64,000 nt of DNA from Acidimicrobiales bacterium (GCA_020630195.1 JAHDBV010000001.1:4506-68505); one strand, 5' to 3'; positions 39,834-49,464 are shown, counted from the first letter of the stretch. Numbers and translations: made by a program. The notes: generated by a model not told the origin, from the sequence alone.

Positions 39834-39882
39834 ACCGGCTGGTAACGGCAACGGATCGAGCCGGCTTGAGCCGAGCGGTCGA

Positions 39883-41280
39883 TCAGGCCCGGGCCGGCCG
39901 GGCCGTTCGACCCTCGACGGTGGTGAAGAACTGGCCGATGGCCTTCGGGATCCCGTAGCTCCACGTCGGATACGGATGGATCGCCTGCGCCAGGCGACCG
40001 GTGAAGGCACCGAGGCGCATCGCCAGGGAGATCTCGGCGATCATCTCGCCGGCTCGGGGGGCGACGATCGTGGCGCCCACGATCCGACCGCCACCACGCA
40101 TCCCGAGACCCGGGCGGGGTGCGGCGACGATCCGGATGACACCGTCGGTGTGCCCGGCGGCGAGGGCCCGGTCGTGTTCGTCGAGGGGGAGCTCGGCCAC
40201 CATCGCACCCTCGAACCGGGACGCCGCCTCGGCTTCGGTCACGCCGATCCGGGCCACCTCCGGATCGGTGAAGGTCACCCACGGCACGAGGTCGGTGTCG
40301 AAGGTCTCGGGACGGAATCGTTGGACACGGCCGAGGGCGTTCGTGGCCGCGGTCCGCCCCATGGCGTCGGCGGCGTGGGTGAACGGCATGAGCCCCGTCA
40401 CGTCGCCGACGGCCCAGACCCGGTCGACCGAGGTGGCGAGGCCGTCGTCGACGTCGATCGCCCCGCGGTCGGTGAGTTCGATGCCCGCCTCGGCGAGGTC
40501 CGTGCCATCGGTGCGGGGACGCCGACCGACGGCCACGAGCAGGACGTCGGCCTCGACTCCGGTGGTGCCGTCGATCGCGAGGGCGAGTCCCGTCGGAGTC
40601 CCGGTGACGCCGGCCAGACCGACGCCGAGGACCCGCCGGACGCCCATGGCCTCGAGTCGGGCGTCGATGATCGCCGACACGTCGGGCTCTTCCCGGGACA
40701 GCACGCGGGGCGCGAGATCGACGAGGGTCACCTCGACACCGAGTCGGGCACATGCCATCGCCAGCTCACACCCGATGGCGCCCGCACCGAGGACGGCGAG
40801 CCGGGCCGGCAGCGCGTCCAGTTCCCAGAAGGTGTCGGTGGTGCGCGCCGTGCCGGCGGCCATCGCCTCGGCCAACCCGGGAATCGGCGGCACGGCCGCC
40901 GAGGCACCGAGGGCGAGCACCGTGCCGCGCCGGGGCCGGAGGCGACGCCCGTCGACCTCGACCGACCCGTCACCGTGCAGGCGCCCGCGGCCATCCACCA
41001 CCTCGACACCCTCGGCCCGGAGCACCTCGGCCGACTCGCTCCCGGCGACGTGTGCGACGACGCGGTGCACGGCGGCGAGCGCGTCGTCGGCGGAACGGCC
41101 GGCCGCCGCCGCTTCGATCAGCGTCTTCGACGGGACACAGCCGGTGAACGTGCAGTCACCACCGAGTGGGGCGTCGGCGACGAGCGCCACGTCGTGGCCG
41201 CGGCGTCGGGCCTCGCGGGCGGCCGCGAGGCCACCGGCGCCACCACCGACGACGATCAGATCCCATTCGTTCGTGCTCAT
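39883..41280 (-). CDS. FAD-dependent pyridine nucleotide-disulphide oxidoreductase (mercuric reductase/dihydrolipoamide dehydrogenase-like)
   Basis: DLIVVGGGAGGLAAAREARRRGHDVALV, GGDCTFTGCVPSKTLIE, VWAVGDVTGLMPFTHAA. Confidence 0.85.
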   Translation of the reverse strand: MSTNEWDLIVVGGGAGGLAAAREARRRGHDVALVADAPLGGDCTFTGCVPSKTLIEAAAAGRSADDALAAVHRVVAHVAGSESAEVLRAEGVEVVDGRGRLHGDGSVEVDGRRLRPRRGTVLALGASAAVPPIPGLAEAMAAGTARTTDTFWELDALPARLAVLGAGAIGCELAMACARLGVEVTLVDLAPRVLSREEPDVSAIIDARLEAMGVRRVLGVGLAGVTGTPTGLALAIDGTTGVEADVLLVAVGRRPRTDGTDLAEAGIELTDRGAIDVDDGLATSVDRVWAVGDVTGLMPFTHAADAMGRTAATNALGRVQRFRPETFDTDLVPWVTFTDPEVARIGVTEAEAASRFEGAMVAELPLDEHDRALAAGHTDGVIRIVAAPRPGLGMRGGGRIVGATIVAPRAGEMIAEISLAMRLGAFTGRLAQAIHPYPTWSYGIPKAIGQFFTTVEGRTARPARA

Positions 41281-41347
41281 GGCTCCTCAACCGATCGGGT
41301 GGTGGAGGCCTTCCCCCGCCGGGGCCCGGGATCGAACGGACGCCGGC

Positions 41348-42115
41348 TCAGCTGTCGGCGGACCAGTCGTAGAGCTCGCCGTCACCGGAGGACGTCGGAC
41401 GCGCCGGCGCGGGAGGCGGCTCCTCGGCGGGGGGCCGATCGAGGTCGATCGTGGGGGACGGCACGTCGAAGGCCTGGTCGTCGAAGCCGATGGATCGTGA
41501 ACCGTCGTCGTCCGGGGCGGCGGCGCGTGCATTCGTGATGAAGTGCCGCAGTTTCGTCGGGTCCTTCCGCCCCGGGGCCGCCTCGACGCCGGAGGCGACG
41601 TCGACGCCCCACGGCCGCACGATCCGGATGGCCTCGGCCACGTTGTCCGGATCGAGACCACCGGCGAGGAGGTACGGGCGGTCGATGCGACGCTCGGCGA
41701 GGGCGTGCCAGTCGACCGGAAGCCCCGAACCGGGGGCCGGACCGTCGACCATCGGGCGGACACCGCCGTAGGCCAACACGTCGTCGAGGCCGGGGTCGGA
41801 CATCGAGAACGCCTTGATCACACCGGGGACCCTGCGGGCGAGCCACTGCGTCTCGGTCGGGCTCTCACGACCGTGGAGCTGGACGACCCGCAGGCCGATC
41901 TGGTTGGCGAGCTCGGCCACCCGCTCGGGTCGTTCATCACGGAACACCCCGACCGAGATGATCTCGGGCGGGAGCCGGCGAACGACATCGCGTGCGAGCG
42001 CCGCGGTGACCTGGCGCTTCGAGGGGGCGAAGATCATGCCCACGGCATCGGCGCCGAGTCCGGCGGCGAGCAGTGCGTCCTCCACCGAGGTGATGCCACA
42101 GATCTTCACGAACAC
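41348..42115 (-). CDS. trpF: Phosphoribosylanthranilate isomerase with C-terminal low-complexity extension
   Basis: VFVKICGITSVEDALLAAGLGADAVGMIFAPSKRQV, VVQLHGRESP, LAGGLDPDNVAEAIRIVRPWGVDVASGVEAAPGRKD; ~50 aa extra C-terminus. Confidence 0.93.
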   Translation of the reverse strand: MFVKICGITSVEDALLAAGLGADAVGMIFAPSKRQVTAALARDVVRRLPPEIISVGVFRDERPERVAELANQIGLRVVQLHGRESPTETQWLARRVPGVIKAFSMSDPGLDDVLAYGGVRPMVDGPAPGSGLPVDWHALAERRIDRPYLLAGGLDPDNVAEAIRIVRPWGVDVASGVEAAPGRKDPTKLRHFITNARAAAPDDDGSRSIGFDDQAFDVPSPTIDLDRPPAEEPPPAPARPTSSGDGELYDWSADS

Positions 42116-42181
42116 GACGACGACCCTACTCGCCGTGCCGGTCCGGCCCGGGAGCATTCCCGACCGGATGTCGCCGCCCGG

Positions 42182-42964
42182 TCAGCCGGCGGCCCGCATG
42201 GCCGCCACGGCGGCGGCCGGGTCGCCGGACCGCACGAGCGACTCTCCCACCAGCACGGCGTGATAGCCGGCGTCGGCGAGCACGGCGGCGTCGTCGGGGC
42301 CCGAGACGCCCGATTCGGCCACCCGCACGACATCGGGCGGCAGGCTGGCGCCCACCCGCACGGCGCGGTCGGTGTCGACCTCGAAGGTGACGAGGTCCCG
42401 CTGGTTCACGCCGACGAGTGTCGCTCCGACGGCGAGTGCGCCGTCGACCTCGGCCTCGTCGTGGGTCTCCACGAGCACGTCGAGGCCGAGTTCGGTGGCG
42501 AGGCCGTGGAAGTCGGCCAGCTCCACGTCGTCGAGTGCGGCCACGATCAGCAGCACACAGTCGGCCCCCATGAGGCGGGCATCGACGACGTCGTGGGCCG
42601 AGACCGTGAAGTCCTTGCGGATCACCGGCAGCTGTGTGGCCGCACGAGCGGCGCGTAGATCATCGGGGTGACCGCCGAAGAACTCGATGTCGGTGAGCAC
42701 CGACATCGCGGCGGCACCACCACGTTCGTAGCTCGCCGCCCAGTCGGCCGGCTCGAGATCGGGGCGCAGCGCACCCTTGGAGGGGCTGCGGCGTTTGATC
42801 TCGGCGATCACCGCGAGCCCGTCGGCGCCGGCGAGTGCGTCACGGAACCCGCGGGTCGGCTCGAGCCCGTCGGCCTCGGCGATCAGTGCGTCGAGCGACC
42901 GGGTGTCGTGGCGCGCGGCCTCCCGGTGCGCGTCGAGGATGCGGTCGAGATAGGTGGTGGCCAC
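42182..42964 (-). CDS. trpC: Indole-3-glycerol phosphate synthase
   Basis: AVIAEIKRRSPSKGAL, AMSVLTDIEFFGGHPDDLRAAR, LPVIRKDFTV, VGVNQRDLVTFEVD. Confidence 0.95.
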   Translation of the reverse strand: MATTYLDRILDAHREAARHDTRSLDALIAEADGLEPTRGFRDALAGADGLAVIAEIKRRSPSKGALRPDLEPADWAASYERGGAAAMSVLTDIEFFGGHPDDLRAARAATQLPVIRKDFTVSAHDVVDARLMGADCVLLIVAALDDVELADFHGLATELGLDVLVETHDEAEVDGALAVGATLVGVNQRDLVTFEVDTDRAVRVGASLPPDVVRVAESGVSGPDDAAVLADAGYHAVLVGESLVRSGDPAAAVAAMRAAG

Positions 42965-42996
42965 GACCGATCAGGTTAGAGCCGAGCCGGGTCGGC

Positions 42997-43308
42997 TCAG
43001 AGCTCGACCCCCTTCGCCACCACGGGCCGGCACATCATGATCTCGGGACGGGCGGCCATGAACGGACCGAGAGCACCCATGGCGGCCTTCATCTCGTCGC
43101 CCTTGCCGTGCACGGCGAGGGCCTGGTCGTCGGTGTAGATCTCGTAGAACCAGTAGGTCTGGGCGTCGCCGGTGTCGGCGTTCGCCGCGTAGACCTCGAG
43201 ACCGTCCTCGGTGGCCGACGCGGCGATGAGGTCGGCGAGGGCCGCCTCGAACTCGGCGTTGGCACCTTCGTTGATGGTGAGCTTGGCGATCAGCGAGAGC
43301 TTCGACAT
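42997..43308 (-). CDS. Antibiotic biosynthesis monooxygenase (ABM)-fold protein
   Basis: MSKLSLIAKLTINEGANAEFEAALADLIAASATEDGLEVYAANADTGDAQTYWFYEIYTDDQALAVHGKGDEMK. Confidence 0.8.
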   Translation of the reverse strand: MSKLSLIAKLTINEGANAEFEAALADLIAASATEDGLEVYAANADTGDAQTYWFYEIYTDDQALAVHGKGDEMKAAMGALGPFMAARPEIMMCRPVVAKGVEL

Positions 43309-43374
43309 GGCGCCGAACGTACCGGAGCGGACCCGATCGGAGCGAGACGACGGCCGACCACCGGCACCGCAGTG

Positions 43375-43406
43375 TTCACGATCTCCTCACACGGGCGTCG
43401 TAGCAT
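43375..43406 (+). promoter_or_regulatory. Candidate promoter with 11-bp-spaced GTTCAC/CCTCAC direct repeat and -10 TAGCAT
   Basis: gTTCACGATCTCCTCACACGGGCGTCGTAGCAT-N7-GTG(43414). Confidence 0.4.
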
Positions 43407-43413
43407 CGCCGCC

Positions 43414-44094
43414 GTGAGCCTCCAGATCGTCGTCGTCGAGGACGACCCCGACATCGCCGACGTGCTCGTCCTCTACCTCCAGCGGGAGGGCTGGTCGGTG
43501 TCGGTCGCCGGCGACGGGGCCCGGGCCCTCGACGTGATCCGGGCCCGACAGCCCGATCTCGTGCTGCTCGACATCGGACTGCCCGGCGACCTCGACGGCA
43601 CCGACGTGTGCCGCGAGCTCCGACGGTTCTCCGATGTGCCCGTGATGTTCCTGACCGCCCGCGACGACGAGGTCGACCGGATCCTCGGCCTCGAGCTCGG
43701 GGCCGACGACTACGTGACGAAGCCGTTCTCGGCCCGTGAGGTCGTCGCCCGCATCAAGGCGATCCTCCGTCGGGGCGAACGTGGTGCCCCGGCCGACGGC
43801 GACGCCCCGCTCCGCTACGAGCGGGCCGGCATCGTGGTCGACGGGGCACGCCGCGAGGTCACCGTCGAGGGCGACGTGGTGCCCCTCGCGGCCCAGGAGT
43901 TCGCCCTCATCGAGTTCCTCTGCCGCAATCTCGGCATCGCCCTGTCCCGCCAGCAGATCCTCGACGGCGCGTGGGGTGAGGGCTGGATCGGTGACATCCG
44001 CACCGTCGACGTGCACATCCGCCAGCTGCGCCGCAAGGTCGGCGACGCCCTCCCGCTCGAGACCGTACGCGGCGTCGGCTACCGGCTCGACTGA
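43414..44094 (+). CDS. OmpR-family response regulator
   Basis: VSLQIVVVEDDPDIADVLVLYLQREGWSVSVAGDG...VTKPFSAREVVARIKAILRRG...TVDVHIRQLRRKVGDALPLETVRGVGYRLD. Confidence 0.93.
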   Translation: MSLQIVVVEDDPDIADVLVLYLQREGWSVSVAGDGARALDVIRARQPDLVLLDIGLPGDLDGTDVCRELRRFSDVPVMFLTARDDEVDRILGLELGADDYVTKPFSAREVVARIKAILRRGERGAPADGDAPLRYERAGIVVDGARREVTVEGDVVPLAAQEFALIEFLCRNLGIALSRQQILDGAWGEGWIGDIRTVDVHIRQLRRKVGDALPLETVRGVGYRLD

Positions 44095-44096
44095 CG

Positions 44097-45482
44097 ATGC
44101 GTCGCCGCCTGCTCCTCGCGTTCCTCGGGATCGCCCTCCTCGCCGTCGTCCTCGTCGGTGCCGGCGTGTTGCTGCTCGCCGGAGTCGGAGCCCGGGGTGA
44201 GGCGCGCGAGCGGGTGGCCGAGCGGGTCGAGGCCCTCGCCGACGGACTCGCCGGCGTCACCGACCCCGGCACCCTCACCCGACAGCTCGAACGCCAGCGC
44301 GACGCCTTCGACCTGAGCGATCTCGAGATCGTCCTGATCGATGACGACGGGACACTCCAGCGGATCGTGCCGCTCAACCGCCGGGAACCGGGTGTGACGG
44401 ATGCGACCGTCATCGGTGTGCTCGACGCCGAGGCGCTCGCCCTGCTCGCCGACGGCGCGGTGGCGACGTTCGACCGTGACGACGATGTCGCCGCCGTGAC
44501 GGTGGTCGACGTCGAGACCCGCCGCCCGGCCGCCGGCCGGGTCGGCCTGCTGCTCGCGGAGCAGGTCACGCCCCTGTCGCCACGGGCCCGGCAGTGGTTC
44601 GTGCTCTCGGCGATCGCGGTCCTGCTCGGAGCGGCACTCGCCGCGCTGTTGCTGTCCACACGGTTCGTGGCCCCGATCCGCTCGATCGAAGCGACCACAC
44701 GACGCCTCGCCGACGGCGATCTGTCGGCCCGGGTGGACGTCCCGGGTGACGACGAGGTGGCCGAGCTCGGCCGGTCGGTCAACACGATGGCCGCCGACCT
44801 GGAACGCTCGAGGCAGCTCGAGCAGCAGTTCCTCCTCTCGGTGTCCCACGACCTCCGCACCCCCCTCACGGCCATCCGGGGCTACGGCGAGGCCCTCGCG
44901 GACGGCGCCGTGCCCGACACGGCCCGTGCCGGGGAGGTCATCGTCGGACAGTCGGATCGACTCGGCCGGCTCGTCGCCGACCTGTTGCAGCTCGCCCGGC
45001 TCGATGCCCGTCAGTTCGGCCTCGACACCGCCCCGATCGACCTCGGCGAGGCCGTCGCTCGCCACGTCGACGCCGTCCGCCCCACCGCGGCCACCCACGA
45101 CCTCACACTCACGGTCGACGCCGAGCCGGGGGTGCGGGTCGAAGCCGACGCCGATCGGGTCGGCCAGATGGTGTCGAACCTCGTGGAGAACGCCGTGAAG
45201 TACGCCGCGACGACGATCGTGGTGTCGGTCCGCACGATCGACGGCCACGGGGTGGTCGCCGTCACCGACGACGGCGCCGGGATCCCCGAAGCCGACCTGG
45301 CCCACGTCTTCGAGCGTCTCTACGTGACCCAGGCCCGCCCGGTTCGTGAGGAACAGTCGTCCGGCCTCGGCCTCGCGATCGTCGCCCAACTCGCCGCCGC
45401 CATGGGCGGAGGTGTCGCGGCCCACTCCCCTGTCGACGACGGCCGGGGCACGAGTGTGGGCTTCCGCATCCCGCTGATCTGA
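44097..45482 (+). CDS. Sensor histidine kinase
   Basis: FLLSVSHDLRTPLTAIRGYGEAL, NLVENAVKYA, SGLGLAIVAQLAAAMGG; HAMP-like ATTRRLADGDLSARVDVPGDDEVAELGRSVN. Confidence 0.93.
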   Translation: MRRRLLLAFLGIALLAVVLVGAGVLLLAGVGARGEARERVAERVEALADGLAGVTDPGTLTRQLERQRDAFDLSDLEIVLIDDDGTLQRIVPLNRREPGVTDATVIGVLDAEALALLADGAVATFDRDDDVAAVTVVDVETRRPAAGRVGLLLAEQVTPLSPRARQWFVLSAIAVLLGAALAALLLSTRFVAPIRSIEATTRRLADGDLSARVDVPGDDEVAELGRSVNTMAADLERSRQLEQQFLLSVSHDLRTPLTAIRGYGEALADGAVPDTARAGEVIVGQSDRLGRLVADLLQLARLDARQFGLDTAPIDLGEAVARHVDAVRPTAATHDLTLTVDAEPGVRVEADADRVGQMVSNLVENAVKYAATTIVVSVRTIDGHGVVAVTDDGAGIPEADLAHVFERLYVTQARPVREEQSSGLGLAIVAQLAAAMGGGVAAHSPVDDGRGTSVGFRIPLI

Positions 45483-45520
45483 GCGAACGTCAGACCGCGA
45501 CTCCGGTCGCCCCCAACGTC

Positions 45521-47044
45521 TCAGAGCGGGAGCGTTGCGGGGGTGCTGCGTCGGCGGCTTCGGGGTCGGTGTCTCGGTCGGGACGTCGCCGGGGTGGTCG
45601 TCGCCGTGCTCGGTGTCGAGTTGTCCGTGATCGGGTTCGAGTCGTTCGTGATCGTATTCGGTGTGGTCGTGGTCGGGGTTGCTGTGGGGGCGGCCTCGTT
45701 CGGGTCGGGAGCCGGCGCCGGTGGGTTCGTGTCCGCTGGTGCGCCACGAGGCACGGCTCGGTCTCGGTTCGTGTCGGCTGGTGACGGTTCGGAGTGCGGT
45801 GGCGCGGGGCTTCGTCGACGTTGTCGTTGGTGTTGGTCGGCGGTGGCGGGTGGGTTGGTGGTCTGCCAGAGCGAGCCGTCGGGTCGGTGGTAGGCGACCC
45901 GGTTGCCGGGGAGGACCTGCATGGTCCAGCCGCCTTCGTGCACGTCGTGGTGATGCCGCACACACAGCGGTCGGAGGTTCGACAGGTCGGTGGGGCCGCC
46001 GTGTTCCCACTCGTGGAGGTGGTGGATGTGGGTGGCCCGGAACGGTTGATCGCATCCGGGCCAGCAGCATCCGCCGTAGAGGGCTTCGAGGGCGGCTCGT
46101 TGCGCTGGTGTGGCGTCGCGGACCTTGCGGCCGACGTCGAGGACTTCGCCGTCGGTGTCGAGCACGACTCGTCGCAGGGTCGAGTCACACAGGAGCCGTC
46201 CGGCGGTGGTGGGTGGGAGGTCGGTCGGGCCGAGCCGGCACACGCCACCATCGGCAAGCTCTCCGGTGGCTGCGGTGTCGGCGTCGACGACGATGATCCC
46301 GGCGTACCGGGCAGGGCCGGACTCTCCTGTCGCTCCGCGCCGCATGAGTTCGTAGAGGGCTTCGGCTCGGAGGTTGGGTGACCACTGCCGGGTGCCTTTG
46401 TCGGCTCGTTTGAGGATGGAGCGGCATTCGTCGTCGAGCATCTTGTCGATCGTGGTGCCGCGGACTTCGTCGAACTCGGCCCGCAGACACGTCATCCCCG
46501 ACGACGCATCGGTCCACGTCTTGGCCTGACTCTTCGCTTCCCGAGCAGCGAGTTCTCTTGCTCGTCGGTCGGTGTCGACCTGGTCGGCGATCCCGTTCAC
46601 CCACTTCGTGAACGACTCCGGTGGCATCTCCCCGGAACGCTCCGCCGCTCCGGCGGATACGAGGCGTTCCTCGAACACGGATCGATCGTCGTCGGAGAGT
46701 GATCCGCCGGCTCGGGTGATCGCGTCGAACGCACCCGATGACAGGTCACCGGAACGGGTGGCGTCGGACAGAGCGTCGTAGTCAGCCAACGCTTCCGATC
46801 GGCGCGCGTACTCGGCGGCCTCCCGACGACTCACAGCACCAGCGGAGCGGATCACATCCGCCGCCGGGGCATCCGAAACCGACGAGGCGATCTCGGCACA
46901 CCGGGTCAACCAGGTCCCACACACCCGGCGCATCGTGTGCAGGTCGGACACAAACGCAGCCAGGCCGGGCTCGTCGAGCACACCCGCCTCCACCCGTTCG
47001 ATCCCATCTCGCACCCGTTGTGCGAGCTCCACCACATCCGCCAC
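45521..47044 (-). CDS. DUF222 + HNH endonuclease (13E12-type) protein
   Basis: ASSVSDAPAADVIRSAGAVSRREAAEYARRSEAL...; HNH CCWPGCDQPFRATHIHHLHEWEHGGPTDLSNLRPLCVRHHHDVHEGGW; start moved to GTG 47044 from TAATGT-N7-GTG (ORF track gives 47080). Confidence 0.85.
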   Translation of the reverse strand: MADVVELAQRVRDGIERVEAGVLDEPGLAAFVSDLHTMRRVCGTWLTRCAEIASSVSDAPAADVIRSAGAVSRREAAEYARRSEALADYDALSDATRSGDLSSGAFDAITRAGGSLSDDDRSVFEERLVSAGAAERSGEMPPESFTKWVNGIADQVDTDRRARELAAREAKSQAKTWTDASSGMTCLRAEFDEVRGTTIDKMLDDECRSILKRADKGTRQWSPNLRAEALYELMRRGATGESGPARYAGIIVVDADTAATGELADGGVCRLGPTDLPPTTAGRLLCDSTLRRVVLDTDGEVLDVGRKVRDATPAQRAALEALYGGCCWPGCDQPFRATHIHHLHEWEHGGPTDLSNLRPLCVRHHHDVHEGGWTMQVLPGNRVAYHRPDGSLWQTTNPPATADQHQRQRRRSPAPPHSEPSPADTNRDRAVPRGAPADTNPPAPAPDPNEAAPTATPTTTTPNTITNDSNPITDNSTPSTATTTPATSRPRHRPRSRRRSTPATLPL

Positions 47045-47057
47045 ACCCACAACATTA

Positions 47058-47073
47058 TCGAACAAGTGTTCGA
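47058..47073. promoter_or_regulatory. Candidate LexA/SOS box TCGAAC-AAGT-GTTCGA
   Basis: Perfect match to the actinobacterial TCGAACN4GTTCGA consensus; directly abuts minus-strand -10 TAATGT (47057-47052). Confidence 0.85.
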
Positions 47074-47098
47074 TGCACAACTTCCAGCTATTGGCGCC

Positions 47099-47950
47099 TC
47101 AGCCAGGCACACCCAGCTCGACGGTGATCCCGTCGACGGTCGCCGACGTCGCCTCCGCCGCCGAGCGCTTCAGGTAGCCGAGGCCGACGGTGCCGGTCTC
47201 GTCGGTGGCGACCGAGGTCACCTCACCGACCTCGTCACCATCGACGACGAGCGCCGTGCCCGCAGCCGGGGCCGCTCCACCGAAGTGCAGCACCCGGAGC
47301 GACCGGGGCGCGGCAGCCCCGCGGGCGTCCATGCGGGCCACCAGCTCCTGGCCCGTGTAACACCCCTTGGTGAAACTCGCCGAGACGTCGACGATGCCGG
47401 CCTCGGCGGGGATCGTCCGGTCGTCGAGCTCCGCGCCGTATGCGGGGCGACCGGCCCGGATCCGGCGGGCCCGGAGGGCGTCGGCATCGACGACGGTCGC
47501 CTCGGCGCCCGTGGGCACCGTGGCGCCGAGCATCTCGACGGCCCGGTCGCCGCCGAAGCCGACGTCGATCACCACGACCTCGTCGGATGCCTCCACCGCG
47601 CCCGCCGCCGGGCCGTGGATCGCCACCGATCGGACGGTCCGCAGCTCGAACGAGGCGTCGGTGCGGAGCAGGAACCGTCGGAGACGGGCGAGCGCCGGCT
47701 CGCCGGCGCCGGCGTCGAACACGAGCAGGAACGAGGTGTCACCCGCACGGTGCAGGCGGAACCACCCGTCGAGGCGACCCGTCGGCTGCAGCACCATCGA
47801 CCACACCGAGGCTCCCACCGCGAGGGCGTCCACGTCGGCGGAGATCTGGCCCTGGAGGTAGGCGACGACATCAGGACCCGATGCGTCGATCACATCGACC
47901 TCGTGCGCCGCGGCGATCGAGGTCGACGGGACGGGGGTGGCGGAGCTCAT
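47099..47950 (-). CDS. Folate-binding YgfZ/GcvT-like protein
   Basis: VDVIDASGPDVVAYLQGQISADVDAL...VDVSASFTKGCYTGQELVARMDARG (KGCYxGQE motif). Confidence 0.88.
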   Translation of the reverse strand: MSSATPVPSTSIAAAHEVDVIDASGPDVVAYLQGQISADVDALAVGASVWSMVLQPTGRLDGWFRLHRAGDTSFLLVFDAGAGEPALARLRRFLLRTDASFELRTVRSVAIHGPAAGAVEASDEVVVIDVGFGGDRAVEMLGATVPTGAEATVVDADALRARRIRAGRPAYGAELDDRTIPAEAGIVDVSASFTKGCYTGQELVARMDARGAAAPRSLRVLHFGGAAPAAGTALVVDGDEVGEVTSVATDETGTVGLGYLKRSAAEATSATVDGITVELGVPG

Positions 47951-47968
47951 GGGCGTGAGTATGCCAGC

Positions 47969-49459
47969 ATGGCCCGGGCCGCCCGGAGCCCGCCGGAGGG
48001 CGAGCGAGCCCGCCTGTCGCTCGTGCTGTTCCCCACCCTCACCTTCGCCGTCTTCTTCGTCGTCGTCTTCGGCGTCTCGACGCTCACCCGGTCCCGCCCG
48101 GTGCTCTGGACCGTGTCGATGGTGGCGGCCTCGTGGGTGTTCTACGGCTGGTGGGACGTCCGCTTCGTGAGCCTGCTGGCCGGCTCGGCGTCACTCAACT
48201 GGTGGTTCGGCGTGCGGGTCGCCGGGAGCCGTGCCGCCGGCGACGAGGCGGCCCGACGATGGTGGGTCCGAGCGGCGGTGGGGGCGAACCTCGGGGTGCT
48301 CGGCCTGTTCAAGTACCACGACTTCTTCGTCGAGTCCCTCGCCGACCGGCTCGGTGTCACCCCGGGACTCGTGCTCGGGCTCGTGCTGCCCGTGGGCATC
48401 TCCTTCTTCACGTTCCAGGCCATCTCCTACGTGGTCGACATCGGCCGGGGCGAACTCGAACCGGCCCCGCTGCTCGACGTGGCCCTCTACCTGTCGTTCT
48501 TCCCCCAACTCGTCGCCGGTCCCATCGTGCGGGCCGGGGACTTCCTCCCGATCCTCGCCGCCCGCCGCCGGGGCGACGGCCCGGTCGATCCGCCGGTCGG
48601 CACCGCGTTCCGGCTCATCGGTGCCGGCCTGTTCAAGAAGGTCGTGATCTCGTCGTATCTGGCCGACGCCGCCGTGGACGACGTGTTCGCCGCACCCGGC
48701 GTGGCGAACCTCTTCGACCGGCTGCTCGCCGTCTACGCCTACGCCATCCAGATCTACGCCGACTTCTCCGGCTACACCGACATCGCCATCGGCTGTGCCC
48801 TGCTCCTCGGGTTCCGCTTCCCCACCAACTTCGACGCCCCCTACCGGGCGGCGAGCTTCCAGGACTTCTGGCGACGCTGGCACATCAGCCTCTCGACCTG
48901 GCTCCGGGACTACCTCTACATCCCGCTCGGCGGCAACCGTGGCGGACCCTTCCGCACCTACCGGAACCTCACCCTCACCATGCTGCTCGGCGGGCTCTGG
49001 CACGGCGCCAACTGGACCTTCGTGGTGTGGGGCGCCATCCACGGCGCCGCACTCGCCGCCGAGCGACTGCTCGTCGACCGGCGGCGCCGGACCGCACGGC
49101 CCGCCTCCGCCGCGATGGCCGACACCGGGCTCGGGCTCGCGGTGCGGTGGGTCGTCACCTTCCACGTGGTGTGTCTCGCGTGGGTCTGCTTCCGGGCCGA
49201 GACGCTCGGCGACGCATGGGCCCTGCTGACGAGTCTCGAGGCGGCCGCGGCGGTGCCCTCGATCTCGCCCTGGGTCGCCGGGGTGGTCGCCGCCGCACTC
49301 GCACTCCAGGCATGCCCGGACGACCTCGCCGACCGAGGCCGGACCCGGGTCGACACCCTCTCCCCCGCCACACTCGCCATCACCGGCGGGGTGTGGGTGG
49401 CCGTCGTCGTCGCGCTGGCCCCGGCCGGCGTGGCCCCGTTCATCTACTTCCAGTTCTGA
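47969..49459 (+). CDS. MBOAT family O-acyltransferase (AlgI-like)
   Basis: FVVVFGVSTLTRSRPVLWTVSMVAASWVFYGWWD, FFTFQAISYVVDIGRGE, FRFPTNFDAPYRAASFQDFWRRWHISLSTWLRDYLYIPLGGNRGG, LGGLWHGANWTFVVWGAIHG. Confidence 0.92.
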   Translation: MARAARSPPEGERARLSLVLFPTLTFAVFFVVVFGVSTLTRSRPVLWTVSMVAASWVFYGWWDVRFVSLLAGSASLNWWFGVRVAGSRAAGDEAARRWWVRAAVGANLGVLGLFKYHDFFVESLADRLGVTPGLVLGLVLPVGISFFTFQAISYVVDIGRGELEPAPLLDVALYLSFFPQLVAGPIVRAGDFLPILAARRRGDGPVDPPVGTAFRLIGAGLFKKVVISSYLADAAVDDVFAAPGVANLFDRLLAVYAYAIQIYADFSGYTDIAIGCALLLGFRFPTNFDAPYRAASFQDFWRRWHISLSTWLRDYLYIPLGGNRGGPFRTYRNLTLTMLLGGLWHGANWTFVVWGAIHGAALAAERLLVDRRRRTARPASAAMADTGLGLAVRWVVTFHVVCLAWVCFRAETLGDAWALLTSLEAAAAVPSISPWVAGVVAAALALQACPDDLADRGRTRVDTLSPATLAITGGVWVAVVVALAPAGVAPFIYFQF

Positions 49460-49464
49460 GTCCC

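Noticed and set aside
39833-39880. CCGGCT-N18-AGCCGG hairpin just before the pilin start codon
   Set aside because: Six-bp arms with an 18-nt loop are expected by chance in GC-rich DNA.
42979-42998. GAGCCGA-N6-TCGGCTC hairpin between the ABM gene and trpC
   Set aside because: Likely an ordinary terminator for the ABM gene; no U-tract and nothing unusual.
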